DNA of 64,000 nucleotides from Lysobacter_I brunescens (GTDB taxonomy: Bacteria; Pseudomonadota; Gammaproteobacteria; Xanthomonadales; Xanthomonadaceae). The notes beneath the pieces were generated by a model that did no database searches, had not been told where the DNA came from, and was given only the letters and a program-made list of their open reading frames with translations. This document shows positions 8,665-14,898 of this stretch, one piece after another. The stretch's first letter is position 1, and each line of letters starts with the position of its first letter. Where the stretch lies: contig NZ_JBHTIF010000006.1 of NCBI RefSeq assembly GCF_042677005.1, forward strand, positions 1 through 64,000, given 5' to 3'. A program made the position numbers and the translations under genes.

Positions 8665-9084
8665 AAAGGGCCGACGACGGCCATCAAAGGCGCAACGATG
8701 CCGATCACAGCGCCGATGATGCCTCTCGAAGAGGCAACGTTGCCCGTCGAAGGGCCGTTATTGGCCCTCGAAGGGACAAGGTCGGCCGTCAAAAGGCCGG
8801 TGTTGGCCCTCGAAGCGTCAACGCCGCCCATCAAAGGGCCGACGATGCCCTCGAAGGGGCAGGAAGTTGCCGGTCGAAGGGGCAACGATGCCCCCCAGGG
8901 CGCAACGCTGCCAGTGGAAGGGACAACGACGGCTCTAGAACGGGGAACGTTGCCGGTGAAAGGGCCAACGATGGCCGTCGAAGGGGCAACGTTGCCCGTC
9001 AAAGGGCCTGCGGCGGCCCTCGGAGGAGCAACGCCGCCCATCAAAGGACCGACGACGGCCCACGAAGGGGCAACGTTGCCGGTC
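8665..9084 (+). repeat. Array of about 20 degenerate 21-bp palindromic repeats
   Basis: Units of 21 bases follow one another from AAAGGGCC at 8665 to the last GAAGGGGCAACGTTGCC at 9064-9084, with small length slips near 8833-8905. Each unit holds a self-complementary core such as GGGCAACGTTGCCC or GGCCAACGATGGCC, alternating between GGGGCAACG and GGGCCGACG forms. In one frame this would encode a heptapeptide repeat (KGATLPV, EGPLLAL), but several frames on both strands are open through the array, as expected for a period divisible by three. I therefore annotate it as a noncoding minisatellite. Confidence 0.85.
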
Positions 9085-9165
9085 GAAGCGAGGGTGGCAT
9101 TCGACAGGCGCGGTGCTGTCAGGTGTCCTGTGCTTGCCGGGCCCTACTGCGCGCAGCGCCGTCGC

Positions 9166-9384
9166 TCACTTCTTCAACGCTGCGACGATTTCCGACACGC
9201 CAAGTCCCAGTTCGAGTTGAAGGCGTACGTATTCGCGCTCCTTGCGCGACAGGTTGCGCCCCATTTCGATCCGTACATCCTCGGCCTCCAGAATGCGCAG
9301 GAGCCTGGGCATCGCCGAGCCTATGGCGTCCGGCCCATAACCTGCCTCGCGCAAAGCCGCAGTCAGAAGGGCTTTAATGTCCAT
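9166..9384 (-). CDS. Hypothetical protein, 72 aa
   Basis: Begins MDIKALLTAALREAGYGPDA and is predicted to be almost entirely alpha-helical, with a charged middle (RNLSRKEREYVRLQLELG) and a C-terminal helix GVSEIVAALKK. No family is recognised. GGAAG five bases before the ATG at 9384 supports this start; an in-frame ATG at 9414 is an alternative. It sits in the repeat-rich accessory region, so it may be recently acquired. Confidence 0.5.
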   Translation of the reverse strand: MDIKALLTAALREAGYGPDAIGSAMPRLLRILEAEDVRIEMGRNLSRKEREYVRLQLELGLGVSEIVAALKK

Positions 9385-9801
9385 GTGGCTTCCAGATCTG
9401 TCGAGGTGCTGCATTGTGTACCAACGGGCACGTGCGCGGCTTGAGACGCATGCGCAGGACACGTGATTCGCCCACCCATCGGCTTCAGTCGTGCCACGAC
9501 GACAGGGCGCGACCGTCCGGGCCGGTCGGCAGGCCCTTCAGCAGGAAGCCGACCTTCCCATGCGAACCAGCGGAACGGACCCAGCCGTTGATCTGCAACC
9601 TGTAGGGTGGTGGTGAGCGCAGCGAACCCCACCATTCGGGAGCATCAAGCACGGCACCGGCTCGAACATGCCAGCGTCTCTCGCTTCGACACGCACGACC
9701 TGCGCTGCACCGCCACCGGCTCGGCATTGGTGGGGTTCGCTGCGCTCACCGCCACCCTACGAGACTCCCGGGCGCAGACACCGCCTGCGCCCGGGTGAGG
9801 C
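9385..9801. other. Intergenic accessory DNA, possible gene relic
   Basis: No intact gene was found. On the minus strand about 9485-9600 would read ..INGWVRSAGSHGKVGFLL.., which looks like the C-terminal tail of a lost gene cut by REP-like element C. Apart from that element nothing else is recognised. Confidence 0.4.
9602..9761. repeat. REP-like inverted doublet (element C)
   Basis: The unit at 9602-9637 starts GTAGGGTGGTGGTGAGCGC and ends CGAACCCCACC. The unit at 9725-9761 is its reverse complement with two or three changes. Each is itself an imperfect hairpin (GGTGG..CCACC). About 88 bases separate the two. Confidence 0.75.
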
Positions 9802-9993
9802 TCACGCTGCTGGCACGTCGAGCGGCACCAGCCGGTCATCCTCGTCGTAGCGCAGACCGCAGAGCATCGCGGCCATGCCGCGCAGTGCTGCTTGCGGGCT
9901 GGCGCCGCTGGCTTCGCACAGGGCGATGAACTGGGGCAGGACTTCGACCAGCAGGACGTTGGACGGCTGGAACTTCGGCTTGGGCTTGGACAT
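9802..9993 (-). CDS. Hypothetical protein, 63 aa
   Basis: Begins MSKPKPKFQPSNVLLVEVLP, with a basic N-terminus followed by a hydrophobic helix-rich middle (LPQFIALCEASGASPQAAL) and an acidic YDEDDRL segment. A strong ribosome-binding site (GGAGG, six bases before the ATG) supports expression. The family is unknown. Its placement among REP-like elements suggests an accessory gene. Confidence 0.6.
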   Translation of the reverse strand: MSKPKPKFQPSNVLLVEVLPQFIALCEASGASPQAALRGMAAMLCGLRYDEDDRLVPLDVPAA

Positions 9994-10047
9994 GACGGAC
10001 CTCCGTTTCGCCTGACGCCCGGAGTGGACGCCGTTGGCGATTCAGAG

Positions 10048-10107
10048 GCGCATCGCGCGCAGGCGCGTCAAGGTTTGCACCGCAACTTGCCTCGACCTTG
10101 ACGCGCC
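10048..10107. repeat. Direct-repeat copy 2 overlapping a 13-bp perfect inverted repeat
   Basis: 10048-10071 repeats the 24-base sequence at 8517-8540. Its end forms the left arm (10062-10074, GGCGCGTCAAGGT) of a perfect inverted repeat whose right arm is 10095-10107 (ACCTTGACGCGCC), with a 20-base loop. Confidence 0.75.
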
Positions 10108-10180
10108 GAGCACGGTGCGAGAATGGGAGGACAACGGTGGGCACATCACGACAATCTGTCAGCTGCCAGATTTTGCAGTT

Positions 10181-10276
10181 GTAGGGCGCATAAGCCGAAG
10201 GCGTCATGCGCCGTCAAACGTTGCCGATGTCCGAGACTCAAAACGGTGCATGACGCTTCGCTTATGCACGTTACAA
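10181..10276. repeat. REP-like inverted doublet (element D) and flanking related sequence
   Basis: The unit at 10181-10212 (GTAGGGCGCATAAGCCGAAG.., arms GGCGCAT/ATGCGCC) is mirrored at 10246-10276 (minus strand GTGCATAAGCGAAGCGTC). A further degenerate copy (GTAAGGCGGAT.. on the minus strand) may extend to about 10330. Apart from this element and the inverted repeat at 10062-10107, no gene is seen in 9994-10498. Confidence 0.65.
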
Positions 10277-10442
10277 CAGCGCATGCGCCTTACGGCCTTT
10301 CATCCGGCGGGTGCACGATCCGCCTTACGCAGGGAATTCACACGCCACATGGGTCACGGCCTTGGAGAATGAACCCGCCCCCTTTTGCCCTGGCAGTCGC
10401 AGATTGTGATCCGGGGCCAAGTCAGGGTGCTGGGCTGGGCCG

Positions 10443-10480
10443 TTGTAGATCAGCAGCAAAGTGATGTAGAGTGATGCACC
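10443..10480 (+). promoter_or_regulatory. Possible promoter and direct-repeat operator of the R-M-like unit
   Basis: TTGTAG (10443-10448), a 16-base spacer and TGTAGA (10465-10470) form a weak sigma70-like promoter. The element overlaps a tandem GTGATG-N4-GTGATG repeat (10461-10476). Ribbon-helix-helix proteins often bind such repeats, and one is encoded directly downstream, so autoregulation is plausible. Confidence 0.35.
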
Positions 10481-10498
10481 TAATTCGAGACCCTGTCT

Positions 10499-10696
10499 AT
10501 GGCCGCAAGACGAGGACGGAAACCTACTGGCAAACCGCGGACAGTGCGGATCACGGCCAGCCTTCCACCCGATATTTGCGCAACGCTGCAGGGCATAGCC
10601 AAGCAAAAAAAAGTATCGGTCGCCTGGGTCATCCGGGATGCGGCCGAGAAGTACGTCGCCGATCAACGGCCGTTAGTCGGTAGGGAACAGCCATGA
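10499..10696 (+). CDS. Ribbon-helix-helix (CopG-like) DNA-binding protein
   Basis: A 65-residue basic protein: an Arg/Lys-rich N-terminus (MAARRGRKPTGKPR), a beta-strand TVRITASLPP, then two helices ending WVIRDAAEKYVAD. This is the RHH fold order. It probably acts as a dimeric repressor. The stop overlaps the start of the methyltransferase gene (ATGA at 10693-10696), so the two are co-transcribed and probably translationally coupled. The role as a controller of the adjacent restriction-modification-like genes is inferred from context only. Confidence 0.75.
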   Translation: MAARRGRKPTGKPRTVRITASLPPDICATLQGIAKQKKVSVAWVIRDAAEKYVADQRPLVGREQP

Positions 10697-12351
10697 ATTT
10701 TATTGAGAATGAGACCGCACAGAAGTTGCGGGGTGGCTACTACACGCCAGATGACTTGGCCGCATTCCTGTGTGAATGGGTGATGGAGATCGAACCTAGG
10801 CGGGTTTTGGAACCCAGCTGTGGAGATGGTGTGTTCCTGGGGGCACTCCGCCAAGTCGGCGCGCCCGAAGACTTGGCCATCACTGCGATCGAGCTGGACG
10901 AAGTGGAAGCTGTCAAGGCAAAGCGAAGGGTCGAGGAAATTGGACTGAAGGCAGGAAATATCCATTCGACGGACTTCCTATCTTGGGCGCTGGATATGAC
11001 CGGCAAGGCGGAAGGGACTTTCGATGCCGTAATCGGCAACCCCCCTTTCGTTCGTTATCAGTATTTGCCGCAACCCTTCCAGCAGAAGGCCGAGCAGGTC
11101 TTTCGTGAGTTGGGGCTGCCGTTCACCAAGCACACCAACGCCTGGGTGCCTTTCATCTTGGCCAGCATGCGAATGCTGCGGCCGGGCGGTCGGCTGGCCA
11201 TGGTCGTGCCAGCTGAAATCATACATGTGATGCATGCACAATCGTTGCGCTCGTACTTGGGCGAGGAATGTAGCCGTCTGGTTATCGTCGATCCCGAGAA
11301 ACTGTGGTTCGATGGAACCTTGCAGGGCGCGGTACTGCTGATGGCCGAAAAGCGGCAGGACGAGAAGGCCAAAGCCCAAGGCCTTGGGATCTACGAGGTC
11401 AAGGATCGCGAGTTCCTTCGCGTCAAGCCGTCGGCCGTTTTTGCTGCGCCGCAGTCTATCAACGGTAAGACGGTGGCAGGCAAGTGGACGCGTGCTTTGC
11501 TGGACAAGGAAACGCGCGATCTATTCGACGAGCTGGCCGAACACGAGGAAGTTCATCGCTTCTCTGACGTGGCAGACGTTGACGTAGGCATCGTAACGGG
11601 TGCCAACAAATTCTTCCTGGTCACCGACGATGTCGTGGCTGAGCATGGCTTGGAGCGCTGGGCGCACCCGATGTTCGGGCGTAGCGAGCACTGCCCAGGT
11701 GTCATCTACGATAAGAAACAACACTCGGCCAACGCCAAAATGGGCAACCCGACGAACTTCCTGTGGTTCCCGGACAACGAACCGATGCGCTACAAGAAGT
11801 CACGCAGCTATATCGAAGCCGGTGAAGAAGATGCGCTGCACACGCGCTATAAGTGTCGGATCCGCTCTCCGTGGTTTGCCGTTCCATCGGTCTATTCGAC
11901 CGAAATCGGCATGCTGAAGCGTTCCCACGACCTGCCGCGCCTGATCCTCAACAAGGCGGGCGCCTACACCACCGACACCGCTTACCGCATTCGCACTTTG
12001 AACGGCACCTCAGCTGACAAGCTTGTGTCGTGTTTCATTAACAGCCTGACGGCGCTGAGTGCCGAGCTGGAAGGTAGGCACTACGGTGGCGGTGTGCTGG
12101 AGCTCGTGCCAAGTGAAATCGAGAAACTGCTGATGCCGCTGCCTAGTAAGGTCAATATCAGCATCAAAGATCTCGACAAAAAGGTTAGGACCGAGTCGGC
12201 CCGCGGCGTGCTTCAGGCCAACTCGCAAGAAGTGTTGGGTGGACTGGGACTTTCCAAGGTCAAGCAAGACATCGTCTTCAATGGCTGGAAGCGACTGCGC
12301 AACAGGCGGCACCGGACTTCTAGTGATGAAGAAGCGAGTGAGACCGTCTAG
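10693..12351 (+). CDS. N6-adenine DNA methyltransferase (type II-like modification subunit)
   Basis: A 552-residue class I SAM-dependent methyltransferase. Motif X-like KLRGGYYTPD lies at residues 11-20, the SAM motif VLEPSCGDGVFLGAL at 38-52, and the catalytic N6-adenine motif NPPF at 116-119 (in VIGNPPFVRY), the order of gamma-class, Eco57I/TaqI-like enzymes. The C-terminal 300 residues are expected to be the target-recognition region. Base composition is visibly less G+C-rich than the neighbouring core genes, suggesting transfer. It is coupled to the RHH gene upstream and convergent with a nuclease gene: the two TAG stops share one CTAG palindrome (12348-12351). Confidence 0.88.
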   Translation: MNFIENETAQKLRGGYYTPDDLAAFLCEWVMEIEPRRVLEPSCGDGVFLGALRQVGAPEDLAITAIELDEVEAVKAKRRVEEIGLKAGNIHSTDFLSWALDMTGKAEGTFDAVIGNPPFVRYQYLPQPFQQKAEQVFRELGLPFTKHTNAWVPFILASMRMLRPGGRLAMVVPAEIIHVMHAQSLRSYLGEECSRLVIVDPEKLWFDGTLQGAVLLMAEKRQDEKAKAQGLGIYEVKDREFLRVKPSAVFAAPQSINGKTVAGKWTRALLDKETRDLFDELAEHEEVHRFSDVADVDVGIVTGANKFFLVTDDVVAEHGLERWAHPMFGRSEHCPGVIYDKKQHSANAKMGNPTNFLWFPDNEPMRYKKSRSYIEAGEEDALHTRYKCRIRSPWFAVPSVYSTEIGMLKRSHDLPRLILNKAGAYTTDTAYRIRTLNGTSADKLVSCFINSLTALSAELEGRHYGGGVLELVPSEIEKLLMPLPSKVNISIKDLDKKVRTESARGVLQANSQEVLGGLGLSKVKQDIVFNGWKRLRNRRHRTSSDEEASETV

Positions 12352-13556
12352 TCGATTTCCAAAAGGAATCGCTTGGGGTTTGCCCTGTCCCGGTAGAGCG
12401 ACAGCCGACCACCGATCAGTGTTAGGTTGGCAACGTGATCGCGCGCAAGCCCCCAACTCAAGCGTGTCATTGCGTTGCGCTGTTCGTAGCTTCGGGTATT
12501 GGTGCTGGTGGTATGGGCAATTCGCAAGTCGAACGCGCCATAGTCTACGCCCCGTACGACGAGCTGGAATCTGGCAAAGGCCTCATCGACCGTGGTCGTG
12601 CTTGGAGACCAGTCTAATGCGTCGAAGACCTCTTCCCGGAAGTAGTGGCGGTGGTCCACGTCTTCCGGCAACCGCCCTTTGTCTAGGTTGATGGAGCCGG
12701 TTGGGTTGGTGTTACGCCCTTCCTCCGGGATATTGAGATCCCGGCGCTTTAGCTCTTTGCTCTGCCAGACCAGTTCAAGTTCGACGCCCTCGGTCAGCGC
12801 TTTTTCTTCTTCCTGCTGCGTATATCCAGCCTTATCCTCTGCCACCGGCGTGGCCATTGCCTTGGCTACCGCTTTTTTGGCGGCGCGTTTGGCCGCAGTG
12901 ATCGAGCTAAATATCGGTGTAACTTTGAGCTTGATGCGAGGGGTAGCGTCGTTGGACGGCGAAGTACCAAAACTGGACGGACGTGGAGGCGATGCTGCCA
13001 TTTCATCAAGCAACAGGCCAATCTCGTACTGCGCATCTAGCTGAGCCGCCGTCGTAATCTTGGTGATATTGTTGGGGTGCTCCGCCTGGGCTGCATCGAA
13101 ACTTGCTTCAATGCTTTCCACCAGCGCGCGATCTGTCGAGTTATCGAGATCACATTCGATCAAGATACCGGCTTCTATGTTGTTGTTCAGACCACCCGGT
13201 GTCAGGTTAGCGCTGCCTACAATCAATCTCGCGTGCTGGGCGCCTCGCACAAGGTAAATCTTGGGGTGGTAGATAACTCGACGTGTCCCTGTGTCCACGG
13301 TGAACAACACAACACCCAGGTCGAGTAGACGACGAGCACCTTGGACGGTAGTTATGTCGTTGCGAATGCCGATAAAGGCAGTCGTCTTTTCCTTATGTGT
13401 TTGCAGCTTCTCTTCCAGCAGCTCCACACCGCCCAAGTTTACGAACGCCACGCTGACGATGACGCGCTGAATGTCGGCCACGTCGAATAGGTCGTGGATT
13501 GCGGCCTTATGCGTCCGAGCAGTGAACCCCTGCAGAATGAAACTTTTGCTTGCCAT
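12348..13556 (-). CDS. PLD-fold endonuclease (NgoFVII/BfiI-like), probable restriction subunit
   Basis: A 402-residue protein. The N-terminal half is a phospholipase-D nuclease: His97 and Lys99 in YHPKIYLV, then GSANLT at 114-119, the HxK..GSxN signature of metal-independent nucleases such as BfiI and Nuc. The C-terminal half (about 245-402) carries WQSKELKRRDLNI..NTNPTGSINLDKG..HYFREEVF, as in NgoFVII-type enzymes, and is presumably the DNA-recognition part. A lysine/alanine-rich linker lies between the two halves (AAKRAAKKAVAKAMA). Paired with the adjacent methyltransferase, it most likely forms a type II restriction-modification system. A non-restricting repair or defence nuclease is possible. 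Confidence 0.8.
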   Translation of the reverse strand: MASKSFILQGFTARTHKAAIHDLFDVADIQRVIVSVAFVNLGGVELLEEKLQTHKEKTTAFIGIRNDITTVQGARRLLDLGVVLFTVDTGTRRVIYHPKIYLVRGAQHARLIVGSANLTPGGLNNNIEAGILIECDLDNSTDRALVESIEASFDAAQAEHPNNITKITTAAQLDAQYEIGLLLDEMAASPPRPSSFGTSPSNDATPRIKLKVTPIFSSITAAKRAAKKAVAKAMATPVAEDKAGYTQQEEEKALTEGVELELVWQSKELKRRDLNIPEEGRNTNPTGSINLDKGRLPEDVDHRHYFREEVFDALDWSPSTTTVDEAFARFQLVVRGVDYGAFDLRIAHTTSTNTRSYEQRNAMTRLSWGLARDHVANLTLIGGRLSLYRDRANPKRFLLEID

Positions 13557-13977
13557 GTTTGCTTCCCCATCAAGTTAGCAGGGACACCTCCCCAGACAAA
13601 CTGAACGCCGGAGGATAGCGGACAGGATTCTCGATGTGAATCGACTTGCTGCTGACATCCAATCGAGGGACTACGAGCCAACCCCTACTGCTCGCAGCTC
13701 GCGATCCGCCGTCATGATCAACATCCATGAAGGCATTAGAGACATGGCGGAGGCCCATACTTGCGGACAAAGGTTCGCCCCTAGGAAATAAGCCCGGCGT
13801 AAACGACTCCTCACCATCCCTGCCCTCCATTCGCAAGAGATGTAGCGAATCTGATTACATATTTCTCCGATACTCCGAACCGCATCATAGAGCGCATGTG
13901 ATATCCGCCGCAGACTGTAAGATTTGACAGCCTCCATCGGAGCTGAGAATCCAAGGGCGCCCCAAGACAACCCCAAC
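13557..13977. other. Intergenic stretch, nothing recognised
   Basis: About 420 bases of lower-G+C DNA lie between the nuclease gene and the tRNA terminator. Short ORFs here have no plausible start signals or recognisable products. It may be residue of the inserted region next to the tRNA. Confidence 0.5.
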
Positions 13978-14005
13978 AAAAAACCCCGGATCGCTCCGGG
14001 GTTTT
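13978..14005 (-). terminator. Rho-independent terminator of tRNA-Pro
   Basis: CCCCGGA/TCCGGGG arms around TCGC are flanked by A6 on one side and T4 on the other. It would terminate minus-strand transcription 45-70 bases past the tRNA and could work in both directions. Confidence 0.85.
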
Positions 14006-14048
14006 CAATCACTTATCAGATGCTGCCGGCCTTGGCCGGACTTGAATT

Positions 14049-14125
14049 TGGTCGGGGTAGCCGGATTCGAACCGACGACCACCAGTCCCCCAGACTGGTG
14101 CGCTACCAGGCTGCGCTATACCCCG
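14049..14125 (-). tRNA. tRNA-Pro(GGG)
   Basis: A 77-base cloverleaf including an encoded CCA. The acceptor CGGGGTA pairs with TACCCCG. The D-loop AGCCTGGTA lies within GCGC arms. The anticodon stem CCAGT/ACTGG carries loop CTGGGGG, so the anticodon is GGG. The T-arm contains GGTTCGAATCC. It lies 54 bases downstream of merR on the same strand and could be part of the same transcript. The accessory region begins past its 3' end. Confidence 0.96.
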
Positions 14126-14179
14126 GGTAGGTCGCGCATTGTACTCGCCGCGCGGCTGGCAGGCCAGCCTTGCGAGCGA

Positions 14180-14536
14180 TCAACGCTTGAGAAGCAGCAG
14201 GACCTCTTCGAGCTCCATCCGCACCTGGCGGATGATCTGCGAGCTCATGGCGGATTCCTGCTTGGCGCCATCGCCGTCGAGGCGCAGGCGCGCGCCGCCG
14301 ATGGTGTAGCCCTGTTCGTAGAGGAGGCTGCGGATCTGCCGGACCATCAGCACGTCGTGGCGCTGGTAGTAGCGGCGGTTGCCGCGCCGCTTGACCGGCT
14401 TGAGGCTGGGGAATTCGGTTTCCCAGTAGCGCAGGACGTGCGGCTTGACGTCGCACAGCTCGCTGACTTCGCCGATGGTGAAGTAGCGCTTGGCCGGGAT
14501 CGGGGGGAGTTCGCGGTTGCTGCCGGGATCAAGCAT
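14180..14536 (-). CDS. MerR family transcriptional regulator
   Basis: A 118-residue protein with an N-terminal winged helix-turn-helix (RYFTIGEVSELCDVKPHVLRYWE at about 17-39) followed by RRYYQRHDVLMVRQI and a C-terminal helix rich in Leu/Glu (MELEEVLLLLKR). It has no cysteine-based metal site, so it belongs to the short orphan MerR type typically found next to ihfA in gammaproteobacteria. The 5' end overlaps ihfA by 8 bases. Its target is unknown. Confidence 0.92.
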   Translation of the reverse strand: MLDPGSNRELPPIPAKRYFTIGEVSELCDVKPHVLRYWETEFPSLKPVKRRGNRRYYQRHDVLMVRQIRSLLYEQGYTIGGARLRLDGDGAKQESAMSSQIIRQVRMELEEVLLLLKR

Positions 14537-14831
14537 CGCCGGCTCCCGCGTAGGCCTCGACCCGCTCCTTCAGCTTCTGGCCGGGGCGGAAGGTGACGAC
14601 GGTGCGGGCGGAGATCGGGATCTCCTCGCCGGTCTTGGGGTTGCGGCCGGGGCGCTGGTTCTTGCGGCGCAGGTCGAAGTTGCCGAAGCCGGACAGCTTG
14701 ACCTGGCGTCCCTGCTCCAGCGCCTCGCGGAGCACGTCGAAGAACGCGTCCACGAATTCCTTCGCCTCACGCTTGTTCAGACCGACCTCGTCGAACAGGC
14801 GTTCCGCCATTTCTGCCTTGGTCAAAGCCAT
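14529..14831 (-). CDS. ihfA: Integration host factor subunit alpha
   Basis: A 100-residue HU/IHF fold protein that bends DNA as a heterodimer with IHF-beta. It starts MALTKAEMAERLFDEVGLNK; the core GFGNFDLRRKNQRPGRNPKTG carries the conserved Pro that intercalates in the minor groove. It is part of the conserved pheS-pheT-ihfA-merR order, 67 bases downstream of pheT. Confidence 0.97.
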   Translation of the reverse strand: MALTKAEMAERLFDEVGLNKREAKEFVDAFFDVLREALEQGRQVKLSGFGNFDLRRKNQRPGRNPKTGEEIPISARTVVTFRPGQKLKERVEAYAGAGDA

Positions 14832-14898
14832 CCGTTTCCCCCAAAACGAGCCCGTTGAACTGCGCGAGGCGGCCGGCGAAACCGGCCACCTGGCCGGC

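Noticed and set aside
8595..9044. Minus-strand repeat ORF of 149 codons
   Set aside because: Same array read backwards; no ribosome-binding site or homologous fold.
8665..9084. CRISPR array
   Set aside because: Units are contiguous and degenerate, without unique spacers, and there are no cas genes.
8209..9444. 411-codon ORF through the palindromic array
   Set aside because: It spans a dead transposase, a REP-like element and a 21-bp repeat and has no plausible start or domain. Other frames are equally open.
13671..14012. 113-codon ORF between the nuclease gene and tRNA-Pro
   Set aside because: It runs through the tRNA terminator and has no start signal or recognisable sequence.
13557..14125. 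Duplicate of the tRNA-Pro 3' end (att site) within the accessory block
   Set aside because: I found no second copy of the tRNA tail by eye; a computed search would be needed.
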